Below, piece by piece: positions 5,416-12,684 of a stretch of DNA of 33,477 bases (positions within the stretch are counted from its first letter, which is position 1; every line of letters begins with the position of its first letter). Below the pieces are notes generated by a model. That model saw only the letters and a program-made list of their open reading frames with translations, was not told the origin of the DNA and ran no database searches. The position numbers and the translations under genes were made by a program. The DNA lies in IMG/VR virus record IMGVR_UViG_3300030105_001789, positions 1-33,477 of that record. One strand, given 5' to 3'. Source of the stretch: a virus.

Positions 5416-6551
5416 TATGTTGTTAATGCTATTAATTCTGTATCAGTTAAAGCAGTTTTATAAACTTGTAATTGCTTTATTTTTGCATAAACCTCTACTG
5501 TGTTTTGTGATAACTCAATTCTATCTAAAACACCAGCAGATACAGTTGTCCCACTTGAATCAGTATCTACTTTTACCCCATTTATCCACAATGCAAAATC
5601 GTTTAACTTATATACAAAAGCTATTTTATTATAATCAGTTATAGTGTGGGTGTTGTTAGTTAAAACAGCTTGATCTGCACCATTAAATAAAACAGCAGAT
5701 ATTATATTTGAACCCCCAGATTTAAAATCAATTCTCACTTGATTAGAACCAGCAGCGTTTTTTAATTGAAGCCTTCTATCTGTTTGGTCATCAGATAAAG
5801 CTGCCATTTCTACAAAGAAAACACCTTCTTCTGAATTTATATAGGAACTTAATCCTGTTTTATTTAGTTCGTCTTTTGGTCTTGTTGTTGATCCAGTTGT
5901 TAAATTCCTAATATAAGAAGATGGTAAACTTCCTAATTCAGACTGCGCCCCCCAAAGATAAACCTCATCTCCTGCATTAGATAGTTTAAGCCCTATTCTT
6001 ATTGTTGAAGCCGAGGATGTATTTGTAACATAAACTCTTGTCCATTCATCAGTAATAGTTATAGTTGTTGAAATATTGTCAACACCTCTTATCTTTATAT
6101 CTCCCGTTCCTGTTTTTCTTTTAATATAAAAAGAATTTACGTAAGCAGAACCACTCGACCCCGTATATGCAAATTGAAATTGTCCTCCATCGGCATCAGC
6201 TGTTATAGTGTCTGCTGTCGAATTACCGTCAGGAGCAACTGCTGAATTTGAGGTTACTGTAATATTTGTTTTTCCCCAATTTGCATTAGTAAAATCTTCT
6301 GAATAAACAGCGTTATTTATACCCTCTGGTTCTAATAATAAACTTTGACAAGTTACACCAACACCGTATTCAAAACGTGGTACATTAGCTGCAACCTCTG
6401 AAACTAAACCATCAGAATTTATCTCGTTAGCAACAGAAGCTCTTGTAACTGCAAAATCAGCTGTACCATCTAAAGGTTTTTGACTGTATAGTTTACTCGC
6501 TTTTCTCCCTGATGGAAACATTACGATACTCGCATCGTTGTAGTCGCTCAT
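5415..6551 (-). CDS. tail fibre / receptor-binding protein with lectin-like domains, 378 aa
   Basis: After an N-terminal attachment region (~1-75), a carbohydrate-binding jelly-roll-like module spans ~80-215 (YSEDFTNANWGKTNITVTSN, then DEWTRVYV and VYLWGAQSELG). A concanavalin-A/LamG-like module spans ~235-375 (GVFFVEMAALSDDQTDRRLQ ... KIAFVYKLNDFALWINGVKV ... IKQLQVYKTALTDTELIAL). Such pairs occur in adhesins and host-binding tips that recognise surface glycans. It lies between the connector gene and the lysis genes, a common place for receptor-binding genes. Domain calls rest on pattern, so exact boundaries are approximate. Confidence 0.7.
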   Translation of the reverse strand: MSDYNDASIVMFPSGRKASKLYSQKPLDGTADFAVTRASVANEINSDGLVSEVAANVPRFEYGVGVTCQSLLLEPEGINNAVYSEDFTNANWGKTNITVTSNSAVAPDGNSTADTITADADGGQFQFAYTGSSGSAYVNSFYIKRKTGTGDIKIRGVDNISTTITITDEWTRVYVTNTSSASTIRIGLKLSNAGDEVYLWGAQSELGSLPSSYIRNLTTGSTTRPKDELNKTGLSSYINSEEGVFFVEMAALSDDQTDRRLQLKNAAGSNQVRIDFKSGGSNIISAVLFNGADQAVLTNNTHTITDYNKIAFVYKLNDFALWINGVKVDTDSSGTTVSAGVLDRIELSQNTVEVYAKIKQLQVYKTALTDTELIALTT

Positions 6552-6615
6552 TCTCTTTGTTTTTTAAGTATTCTGTTAACTTGCTAAGGTTTAATTCTTT
6601 TATTTTGTATCTCAT
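6493..6615 (-). CDS. possible 40-residue protein overlapping the fibre start
   Basis: The ATG at 6615 comes one base after the connector gene stop (TAATATG), ideal for coupled translation. The product is basic and helical (MRYKIKELNLSKLTEYLKNK...). It overlaps the first 59 bases of the fibre gene in another frame. The 65-base gap has no other content. Plausible but supported only by context and amino acid composition. Confidence 0.4.
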   Translation of the reverse strand: MRYKIKELNLSKLTEYLKNKENERLQRCEYRNVSIREKSE

Positions 6616-6616
6616 A

Positions 6617-7117
6617 TTATAGAACCCAGTTAGTAGGGTTTATGTCTTTATTTGGATCAATCTCATCACCTTCGTTTGTGCTGTACTCTGGGAAATCATT
6701 ATCATTTTCACATAAATGATTTACTAGTAACTTACCGAAATATTCACTATGGATTCTATGTTGCTCACTTAAAGCATCCACTTCCGATTGCTCTGCTATT
6801 TGTTCGCTGCTACCAGAGTGTTTAAAAACTCCACCATTGCCCAAAGTAAATCCAGCAAACGGTAAGAACATAGACATAGTGCTATGTGTTAAAAATGGCT
6901 GTATGTAATCTGTATTTAACGCTAAGTAAACACCAGCTAAAGAACCAGCAACAATATCAGCTGCCATCTTATCGTATAAATCTTGCCCTAAATAACCTCT
7001 CACATCTTTTAGCTGCGATAGATATATAAATTGTGTTAATTTATCTCTATCTAAACTACCATCTAAAAAAGTGCTTTTAATTATATCTTCTGGTTTTATA
7101 AATAATGCTTTTGCCAT
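6617..7117 (-). CDS. head-tail connector-like protein, 166 aa
   Basis: The sequence begins MAKALFIKPEDIIKSTFLDG and is largely helical (LTQFIYLSQLKDVRGYLGQD, then IADVAG-like and IHSEYFGKLLVNHL helices), with a glycine-rich loop in the middle. Size, helical content and position directly after the portal gene suggest the gp6-type adaptor that sits under the portal. The family match is not certain. Confidence 0.5.
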   Translation of the reverse strand: MAKALFIKPEDIIKSTFLDGSLDRDKLTQFIYLSQLKDVRGYLGQDLYDKMAADIVAGSLAGVYLALNTDYIQPFLTHSTMSMFLPFAGFTLGNGGVFKHSGSSEQIAEQSEVDALSEQHRIHSEYFGKLLVNHLCENDNDFPEYSTNEGDEIDPNKDINPTNWVL

Positions 7118-7120
7118 ATC

Positions 7121-8833
7121 TTAATTTTTTAAACTTCCTTTGTTAGGTTTGTCAATTTCTGGAATAGCAACATCTGGATTGTTTTTAGGTATTTTAGCAC
7201 CTTGTCTTTTTGCTTCATTTACATTTACAGGAAATGTATTCTGCGTTGCGTTACCTCCTAATGGTTTACCATCAACTCTTTTCTTCTTAAATATTCTACG
7301 TTCCCATCTATGGTAACAATTAACACCGCCACCATATAAGAAGATGTCATATTTACCTCCGCTATGCGCAAACTGTCCGTTAACACCGTTAGCACTCATC
7401 TTTTCAATATCTTCTTTTCTAAATACTTTACCAGATTTAGACAACCTCATCATTCTATTGCAAAAGGTTCTACTTTTACCCTCTGGAGTTTTAGATGTGC
7501 CTAAGTTATAAGCATATCTAATCTTCCAAAGTTTGGTGTCTTGCTCGCTGTTTTGTGTGCTTCCAAGCTCAACCTCATATTGTGACGGTTCTGATAAATC
7601 GTGCTCTACACAATGAAGATTGTAACCTTCTGGTGCATCACTAGCGTATTGCTCTAAATTCATTTCTGCACTCAATTCTGCATCGACTCCTGTTTCTTCT
7701 TCAATAGTTTCTTCATCTACAACGCCATCAACATCTATAAATTCCAAAGGTTTTAAGGTTTTGAAATATAGCTTTAAGCTAATGTCATTAAAAGCTAATA
7801 TTTTATCGAGCCCTCTAATTATTTGGTTTTGAAAAGGTTTAATTATTTGATTGTTAAATAATGCAAAAGCATTTTGTAACTCCTCTGCGTTATTACCTAA
7901 GCCACTATTATCTTTTACACCTATTAATATAGGATTTGTAACCTTATGCGCTCTTAATAGCTTGTCTGTTGCTTCATCTGATAAAAATTGGTATTGTTGA
8001 GAAGCATCATTAAGTTGTAGGTTCTCTATTGTTGCAGCACTATCTTTATTTTTATTAAAAGCAACGATAATTTTACTTCTGCTTTTAGCTCCACCCCATT
8101 TTTTTACAATGTCAGCTTCAATTTGTAGTTGTGTCTTTTTATCTGGCACTCCATTGTTAAAGTTTAAGAATGTAGATGCTGTCATTCCGTTTTGTAAATT
8201 ATTGATATGAAAAGAACTCATCTCGTCTTCCATTTCAGCATATACAACCCCAGATTGATAATCACAAGGTGAAAAGTAAAAGCTACCAGCAGCATAAGGC
8301 TGAATATATAGTATTTCACTTTCTTTACTAGACATTCCAAAAGCTGGAAATCTTGTAGGTTTTATTTTATTGTTTTCAAAGTCAATAGAGTGATAATATG
8401 CTTCTATTTCTCCATCTTCATTTGCTTTTTCTGGTGCTAAATAGTTTACAGGTATGTGAAAAACCTCTACAATCTTGTCGTGTTTGGTATTATATATAAC
8501 TTGTAAGGCAAATTTACCCAGTTTTTTGTAGTCTTTTACAATGTTTTCTATCTCAATCTCCTTAAATAAGCTAATCATTTGAGCATATTGCTCTGGTTTC
8601 TTAGCAGAATCTAAAGCAGATAAGCCTTTACCATAAATTAAATTAGAAATACCATCTATAATACTTGCATTTGTAGGACTTTCGTTATATGCTTCTATTA
8701 AATACTTAAAATAACTGTTATTTTCACCCCACGTTACCCATTGTTTATTGATAGATTCCTCTACAATAGGTTTAATATAGCTCGAAAGCTCGATTACAGA
8801 TATGTTATTTTCTTTTTTTATCGGTTGTTTCAT
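7121..8833 (-). CDS. portal protein with C-terminal extension, 570 aa
   Basis: Residues ~30-370 have portal features: WGENNSYFKYLIEAYNESPT, an SIIDGISNLIYGKGL segment, VFHIPVNYLAPE, the stem region RAHKVTNPILIGVKDNSGLG and FALFNNQIIKPFQNQIIRG. The portal forms the dodecameric DNA entry ring of the head. Residues ~385-570 form a separate domain (TFCNRMMRLSKSGKVFRKED ... YGGGVNCYHRWERRIF) with conserved Cys, His and Trp, possibly a minor-head or MuF-like module fused to the portal. Unusually, it lies well downstream of TerL, after the capsid gene. Confidence 0.8.
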   Translation of the reverse strand: MKQPIKKENNISVIELSSYIKPIVEESINKQWVTWGENNSYFKYLIEAYNESPTNASIIDGISNLIYGKGLSALDSAKKPEQYAQMISLFKEIEIENIVKDYKKLGKFALQVIYNTKHDKIVEVFHIPVNYLAPEKANEDGEIEAYYHSIDFENNKIKPTRFPAFGMSSKESEILYIQPYAAGSFYFSPCDYQSGVVYAEMEDEMSSFHINNLQNGMTASTFLNFNNGVPDKKTQLQIEADIVKKWGGAKSRSKIIVAFNKNKDSAATIENLQLNDASQQYQFLSDEATDKLLRAHKVTNPILIGVKDNSGLGNNAEELQNAFALFNNQIIKPFQNQIIRGLDKILAFNDISLKLYFKTLKPLEFIDVDGVVDEETIEEETGVDAELSAEMNLEQYASDAPEGYNLHCVEHDLSEPSQYEVELGSTQNSEQDTKLWKIRYAYNLGTSKTPEGKSRTFCNRMMRLSKSGKVFRKEDIEKMSANGVNGQFAHSGGKYDIFLYGGGVNCYHRWERRIFKKKRVDGKPLGGNATQNTFPVNVNEAKRQGAKIPKNNPDVAIPEIDKPNKGSLKN

Positions 8834-8834
8834 A

Positions 8835-9173
8835 TTATGGTGTTACAAATTCGTTATCTCTTGCAGCAGTTTCTACAAAATCGTTCTTATTAATTACATA
8901 TTTCTCGTAATCTGTTTGATCAGTACAAAATATAGAACCTCTATACATTAAAACAGTACCATTTAATACTTCATAGTTGTAATAAGTACCTTCTATTAGT
9001 GTAAATGCTTGCGCTATTGTAGCCTGTTCATTAGTATAAGCAGCAGTTACGGTATAACTAACTGTTATATTTGTGTCTTCGCTAGTAACCTTTAAATTCA
9101 AAGAAGAAAGTACTGTGCTTCTAGGTATAAAAATAAGGTTTTGTGAAGTTGTTACAGTTGTTAGTATGTTCAT
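8835..9173 (-). CDS. structural protein, probably neck or head-decoration, 112 aa
   Basis: A beta-rich protein: LIFIPRSTVLSSLNLKV, ITVSYTVTAAYTNEQATIA, YYNYEVLNGTVLMYRGSIFC. The short repeated beta hairpins suggest a fibronectin-like or neck fold. It sits between the tail-tube-like and portal genes and starts with the shared late leader, so it is a late structural gene. Exact role unknown. Confidence 0.55.
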   Translation of the reverse strand: MNILTTVTTSQNLIFIPRSTVLSSLNLKVTSEDTNITVSYTVTAAYTNEQATIAQAFTLIEGTYYNYEVLNGTVLMYRGSIFCTDQTDYEKYVINKNDFVETAARDNEFVTP

Positions 9174-9206
9174 ATTAATAAGACTAAATTTTAAGTATTT
9201 GTTTTA
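9171..9206 (-). promoter_or_regulatory. shared late-gene leader, copy 1
   Basis: On the minus strand: TAAAACAAA, 12 bases, AGTCTTATTAATATG, ending in the start codon of the 112-residue gene. This copy differs by one base in the first block. Three other late genes carry the same element. Confidence 0.7.
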
Positions 9207-9229
9207 TTTAATAAATTATTGTATCTTTG
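9198..9229 (+). promoter_or_regulatory. plus-strand promoter of the moron-like gene
   Basis: TTTG (9198-9201), 20 bases, TATCTTTG (9222-9229): an exact Bacteroidota consensus with ideal spacing, 17 bases before the ATG at 9247. Its -33 element overlaps the late leader of the divergent gene on the other strand. Confidence 0.8.
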
Positions 9230-9246
9230 TAGTAAATAAATATATT

Positions 9247-9489
9247 ATGAAATACAATTTTGGAGAATATATTAAAAAAAAAGAAAGTAAATTTTTAAAT
9301 ACAATAGTTAAAGGAACTGACCTTATTAGAATTAGTGATGCAAATAATTATTTTTTTGAATATAATAAACAATTAGAACTTAAATTACTAGACAATAATG
9401 TTATTAAAGAACTAAGAAACTCTATGTCTAATGCAGAATGGAGACGAATTATTAAAACAAAACTATTTAAAAAAAAGAACGTACTATAA
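9247..9489 (+). CDS. moron-like gene, 80-residue basic protein
   Basis: The ATG at 9247 is chosen because the promoter ends at 9229; longer upstream frames would start before the promoter. The protein begins MKYNFGEYIKKKESKFLNT and ends in a strongly basic tail (RRIIKTKLFKKKNVL). It is predicted helical with no recognised domain. The gene is alone on the plus strand within the structural block and has its own consensus promoter and terminator, the classic moron layout: independent expression of an accessory gene. Function unknown; it may bind nucleic acid. Confidence 0.8.
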   Translation: MKYNFGEYIKKKESKFLNTIVKGTDLIRISDANNYFFEYNKQLELKLLDNNVIKELRNSMSNAEWRRIIKTKLFKKKNVL

Positions 9490-9501
9490 AGCACGTTCTT
9501 T
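9474..9501 (+). terminator. intrinsic terminator of the moron-like gene
   Basis: AAAGAACGT (9474-9482) pairs perfectly with ACGTTCTTT (9493-9501). The stop codon (9487-9489) is in the loop, so the hairpin overlaps the end of the coding region. The T tract is short and interrupted (TTTCTC). It can also terminate minus-strand RNA coming from the 182-residue gene. Confidence 0.75.
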
Positions 9502-9529
9502 CTCAATGAAAAATCCAAAACACTATTTC

Positions 9530-10078
9530 TTATGGTGTGATTTGAGATGTACTAATAGTTGCTCCACTTGTTAAAGCAGCAGTTAAGCTAGTAGTTATAT
9601 AGTTTGCCCATATTTTTTCTTGTCCAGATATAACTAAAGTATATCCGTTGAAGTCTCCTAAAGCACCACCTATATTTGCATTACCATCTAAAATCTCACA
9701 TCCGTAATCTAATCCTGCAATCATAAAGTCGCCAGAGTTTGTTTCGATAACCACGTGAGGTCTTCCGTAGATTAGTAATTTTAATTCTTTGTTAGATAAA
9801 ACATCTGTTTTATTAAGTGTTACATTTACTGTTTGTTCTGCAAAAGTAGTTCCGTTCTCTCTTGAAGATGTCATCTTCTGTTCAAAGGTAGAGACACCTT
9901 TTAAATCGTATTGAAACCAAGTAGTTGTTGCACTACCAAAAGTAGTGATCTCATCTGTTTTAGTTCCATCATAAGTAATCGCACCAAGAGAACCAAAGTC
10001 TGCAAAGTAAATAGCTTTTAAACCAGATACTGCATCTTTACATCCTACTGCTCTACCAATTGTTAAATCACAAGCCAT
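9530..10078 (-). CDS. major tail-tube-like structural protein, 182 aa
   Basis: Begins MACDLTIGRAVGCKDAVSGL, then KAIYFADFG, a FQYDLKGVSTFEQKMTSSRE segment, LLIYGRPHVVIETNSGDFM and FNGYTLVISGQE. Similar compact beta-rich proteins beginning MACxLTxGRxxxCKD follow the capsid gene in Bacteroidota siphophages and are usually taken as tail-tube or major structural proteins. It has its own transcription context, preceded by a terminator after the capsid gene. The tube assignment is inferred. Confidence 0.55.
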   Translation of the reverse strand: MACDLTIGRAVGCKDAVSGLKAIYFADFGSLGAITYDGTKTDEITTFGSATTTWFQYDLKGVSTFEQKMTSSRENGTTFAEQTVNVTLNKTDVLSNKELKLLIYGRPHVVIETNSGDFMIAGLDYGCEILDGNANIGGALGDFNGYTLVISGQEKIWANYITTSLTAALTSGATISTSQITP

Positions 10079-10097
10079 ATTATTATATTTTTTTTAT

Positions 10098-10134
10098 AAA
10101 AAAAAGGTAAGTGAATAAACACCCACCTTTTTTT
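10098..10134 (-). terminator. terminator downstream of the major capsid gene
   Basis: A run of A plus GGT (10098-10108) pairs with ACCTTTTTTT (10125-10134), and GTG (10111-10113) with CAC (10120-10122). On the minus strand the hairpin ends in a long T run just after the capsid stop, so it can reduce read-through into the 182-residue gene. The stem is nearly symmetrical and may work in both directions. Confidence 0.7.
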
Positions 10135-10154
10135 GTTATTAATTTGTTTTATTA

Positions 10155-11078
10155 TTATGCGTATCTTACAATTTCAGCTCCGTAACCAAAAGCTACTGCT
10201 GCTGTAAATTTCATTATAACACGAATATTATCGTCGCCCAAAGTAGCCGATGTATCAATTACTTGAACTTGTTCGATGTCATTTCCTATATTTGTTCCGA
10301 AAAACAAGTTAGAAGAACGTGCCGCCATCATATCACTTGAAGGTAAACCTTTCGCTAAGAATAAGTTAATACCATTAAAAGCTAATTGTGTTGGCTTACC
10401 ATCTTGATAACCACCTTGATGATAGTCAGCAGCTCCTAAAGCTGTAACATAATGTCTGTAAACATTTGTAGGAACATAGATATTTAAGTCTTCTTCCATT
10501 CTGATTGTATCAGGGATAGCAGCTTCTACTTTTGATAATTCTGCAATAACATTTGCAGCGCTTATAGTAGTTCCTGTTACATCGATAACATCAGAATCAG
10601 CTAAAGCTAATACCATTAAGCCATCATATTGTCCAGCTGTTGCATTAACACCTTGCCATATGTTGCTTTCGTTTCTTGTTGCTACTTGTTTTACAACTTG
10701 CTCAACTAAGTAAGATTGAAAATTAGGTGCTAAAGAATCACTTGCTCCGTAACCGTTTTGTAATGCATTCCAAGTTGCTTGGTAATCTGCTTTACAAAGC
10801 TCTAAGTTTACCTTAAAGTTTTCTGGTGCTAATGTTTTATCACTTAAAGTGATAGTTGAAGTATCTGAAAAATCACAAGATGCATTCTTAACTAAGTCTG
10901 CTGATAAATCCAAAGTTTGAATTTCCCATTTGTAATCGATACCTGGTACTACTGTCAAACCTCCGTTTGCAATAGTAGATGCTCCTAATAGAGCTGCTGA
11001 TATAAAGCTATCTGAAGCCTTACCTGCGTAATTTTGACTAACTGTTGAAGTTGTCGCTAATTTAGTTTCTAAACTCAT
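10155..11078 (-). CDS. major capsid protein, 307 aa
   Basis: Length, position after protease and scaffold genes, and features such as an N-terminal helical segment, VVPGIDYKWEIQTLDLSADL, CKADYQATWNALQNGYG, EDLNIYVPTNVYRHYVTALG and a C-terminal VIMKFTAAVAFGYGAEIVRY fit an HK97-type capsid protein. Alanine-rich helices alternate with beta strands of the P- and A-domains. The start lies 17 bases inside the end of the scaffold gene, suggesting coupling that balances the two products. Confidence 0.75.
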   Translation of the reverse strand: MSLETKLATTSTVSQNYAGKASDSFISAALLGASTIANGGLTVVPGIDYKWEIQTLDLSADLVKNASCDFSDTSTITLSDKTLAPENFKVNLELCKADYQATWNALQNGYGASDSLAPNFQSYLVEQVVKQVATRNESNIWQGVNATAGQYDGLMVLALADSDVIDVTGTTISAANVIAELSKVEAAIPDTIRMEEDLNIYVPTNVYRHYVTALGAADYHQGGYQDGKPTQLAFNGINLFLAKGLPSSDMMAARSSNLFFGTNIGNDIEQVQVIDTSATLGDDNIRVIMKFTAAVAFGYGAEIVRYA

Positions 11079-11724
11079 TTTTATTTGTTTTATAAAAGTT
11101 ATTTAACATATCGGTAACTCTATCTCCCGTAGTTTTTCTACGATTTGCTCCGATTATGTTCATTTTTATTTCTTCTGTTTCTTTAGCTTCTGGAGAAGAA
11201 TTAATCTTCTTAGATGCTGGTACTGATTCTAATTCTGTTTTTAAATCTTCTACTGATGAAAGCAATTCAGCCTTTTCAGTTTCGTGCTTATTTAAAATTT
11301 CTTCATCGTGAGATGTAAGCATTGATTTAATTTCGTTTATTGCAACCTCAAAATCTGCTACTGTAACAAATTCAGATGCTTGCTCAACTTCTTCTGGTGC
11401 TTCATCTTCAGCTGGTGCATCACCTACTGATTCAATAACTCCTTCTTCAGCAACTACTAATACTCTACCATCTTCTAAAGTGTAATCGCCAACTGGTACT
11501 GCTACTCTTTCGTCTTCTGAAACGATAAACACATCTTGTCCTGCTTCAAATGATTCTGCTTCTAATACAGTTCCGTTCTCCAAAGTTTGTGCTTCTAATT
11601 TAGTTTCAACTTCTTTAGTTTCTACAACCTCATCCGTTTTAACTTCCTCTAATTTAGTTTCTTCGATTTCTTTCGATAATCCTATTATTTTAGTTATCGC
11701 TTTTATTTTCTCTATTGTGTTCAT
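11062..11724 (-). CDS. putative head scaffolding protein, 220 aa
   Basis: Highly acidic and Glu/Val/Lys-rich. The first ~45 residues are a charged helix (KLEEVKTDEVVETKEVETKL). Residues ~45-105 are a compact beta segment (LENGTVLEAESFEAGQDVFI ... GDYTLEDGRVLVVAEEGVIE). Then come coiled-coil helices (EFVTVADFEVAINEIKSMLT, ETEKAELLSSVEDLKTELES) and a basic C-terminus. Low complexity, helices and position between protease and capsid are typical of scaffolds. Starts with the shared late leader. Confidence 0.65.
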   Translation of the reverse strand: MNTIEKIKAITKIIGLSKEIEETKLEEVKTDEVVETKEVETKLEAQTLENGTVLEAESFEAGQDVFIVSEDERVAVPVGDYTLEDGRVLVVAEEGVIESVGDAPAEDEAPEEVEQASEFVTVADFEVAINEIKSMLTSHDEEILNKHETEKAELLSSVEDLKTELESVPASKKINSSPEAKETEEIKMNIIGANRRKTTGDRVTDMLNNFYKTNKNEFRN

Positions 11725-11756
11725 ATTAATAAGACTATTTAAATTTGTTTGTTATA
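11722..11756 (-). promoter_or_regulatory. shared late-gene leader, copy 2
   Basis: Minus strand: TATAACAAA, 11 bases, AGTCTTATTAATATG, ending at the scaffold start codon. Upstream, TTGAAAATATAACAAA is nearly identical to the copy before the protease gene. Confidence 0.75.
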
Positions 11757-11763
11757 TTTTCAA

Positions 11764-12330
11764 TTATGATAATATTATTTTTTTTATTTGATCCAAAATA
11801 GATTCATCTTTAGATTGCTCTATTGCTTTATCAGCGAAAAACCCCTCTATGCTAAATCCTTTAATCTCTCCGCTCTTAGCTTTCTGATATATTTCTTCAT
11901 TATCTACCTTCATAGATACCATCCAAGTTCCAACAGGTACAGATAAACCGTAGTATGCAGATTTATCTTTTTCCATATCTTCTACTATCCAAGATTCTAC
12001 AACTGTAATTCCTTCTATTTTTGTAGCATGTTCTAAAGTGCTTTCTTTTTGGTGTCCTTTCTTTAAAAATAATTCACTCCCCTTTCTTACTGTTGACTTA
12101 CTAAAGAAGATATGATACTCCTTACCTTCTTTTACTCTAAGAATTGCTTTGTCTGGAATTAATGCAGCACCAAGTAATATTCTTTTCTCTTTATCAACCT
12201 CTACTAACTTAACTTCTTTGCTAAGCATTAAGAAATCAGACTCTATTGCAGGGTTCTCAACTAAAGATATAGCGTTGATACCGCCAAGTTCTTCGTCTTC
12301 ATCTATAAACATTTCAATTATATCGTTCAT
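11764..12330 (-). CDS. XkdF-like prohead serine protease, 188 aa
   Basis: Starts with an acidic NDIIEMFIDEDEELGGINAI and SLVENPAIESDF, as in XkdF-like phage proteins. It has a catalytic-type histidine in ESTLEHA (~96) and a serine in IKGFSIEGFF (~165), separated by VESWIVEDMEKDKSAYYG. Such proteases process scaffold and capsid proteins during head maturation. It is the first gene of the protease-scaffold-capsid set and starts with the shared late leader. Confidence 0.75.
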   Translation of the reverse strand: MNDIIEMFIDEDEELGGINAISLVENPAIESDFLMLSKEVKLVEVDKEKRILLGAALIPDKAILRVKEGKEYHIFFSKSTVRKGSELFLKKGHQKESTLEHATKIEGITVVESWIVEDMEKDKSAYYGLSVPVGTWMVSMKVDNEEIYQKAKSGEIKGFSIEGFFADKAIEQSKDESILDQIKKIILS

Positions 12331-12362
12331 ATTAATAAGACTTTATTTTTTTATTTGTTATA
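12328..12362 (-). promoter_or_regulatory. shared late-gene leader, copy 3
   Basis: Minus strand: TATAACAAA, 11 bases, AGTCTTATTAATATG, ending at the protease start codon. The preceding bases CCTGAAAA match copy 2 (TTGAAAA). Confidence 0.75.
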
Positions 12363-12451
12363 TTTTCAGGTTTATTAAAAAAAAAGTTGTATATTGCGGT
12401 ATAATTATTACTTTAATATAAATATTAAAACGTAAACATAGTTAAAAAATA

Positions 12452-12459
12452 TATCTGTG
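12452..12459 (+). promoter_or_regulatory. -7 element of structured RNA 1
   Basis: TATCTGTG matches TAnnTTTG with one mismatch and is followed by CTATAACTATG. The promoter of the paralogous RNA 2 reads TATCTTTG then TATAACTCTTTG, so the element and the bases after it are conserved between the two loci. Confidence 0.55.
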
Positions 12460-12463
12460 CTAT

Positions 12464-12683
12464 AACTATGACACATGGGTAGTTTTATAAACTGTATCAG
12501 CAGTTGTATTTATTGTAGAGCTTGGTTAGAATGTAAAAAAAGTAAGCATGTACCCTTTGGTGTCTGTTAGGCTTACCACCAATTCCATCTGATATATGGG
12601 TAATAGTTTATCGAGCAGAACGAACTGCCTAATTGTTATAATTAAATAGTTTAAACCTCACTATTAATTTAGTGGGGTTTTTT
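12464..12683 (+). ncRNA. structured non-coding RNA 1, about 220 nt, with complementary hairpin loops
   Basis: No ORF of note. A closing stem joins AACTAT (12464-12469) to ATAGTT (12646-12651). P2 pairs GACAC (12470-12474) with GTGTC (12560-12564) and GGGTA (12477-12481) with TACCC (12551-12555). Hairpin A is AACTG-TATCAG-CAGTT (12490-12505). A 3' stem pairs TTAGGC (12567-12572) with GCCTAA (12627-12632) and encloses hairpin B, CCAT-CTGATAT-ATGG (12585-12599). Loop A (12495-12500) is the exact complement of the first six bases of loop B (12589-12594), so a kissing or pseudoknot contact is expected. It ends in an intrinsic terminator. A paralogue with the same loops lies at 19072-19277. Stems were found by eye. 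Known family membership cannot be checked here. Confidence 0.75.
12655..12683 (+). terminator. intrinsic terminator of RNA 1
   Basis: AACCTCACTA pairs with TAGTGGGGTT (one G-U pair) followed by six T. The 34 bases 12650-12683 are identical to the minus strand of 19072-19105, the terminator of RNA 2. It also lies directly after the tape measure gene stop on the opposite strand. Confidence 0.85.
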
Positions 12684-12684
12684 A

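Noticed and set aside
5417-5644. Plus-strand frame opposite the fibre gene
   Set aside because: Leu/Gln-rich shadow without start context; the minus strand encodes lectin-like domains.
12464-12683. RNA 1 as a tmRNA or group I intron
   Set aside because: No tRNA-like acceptor domain or tag frame, no flanking exon sequence and no intron core; it has its own promoter and terminator.
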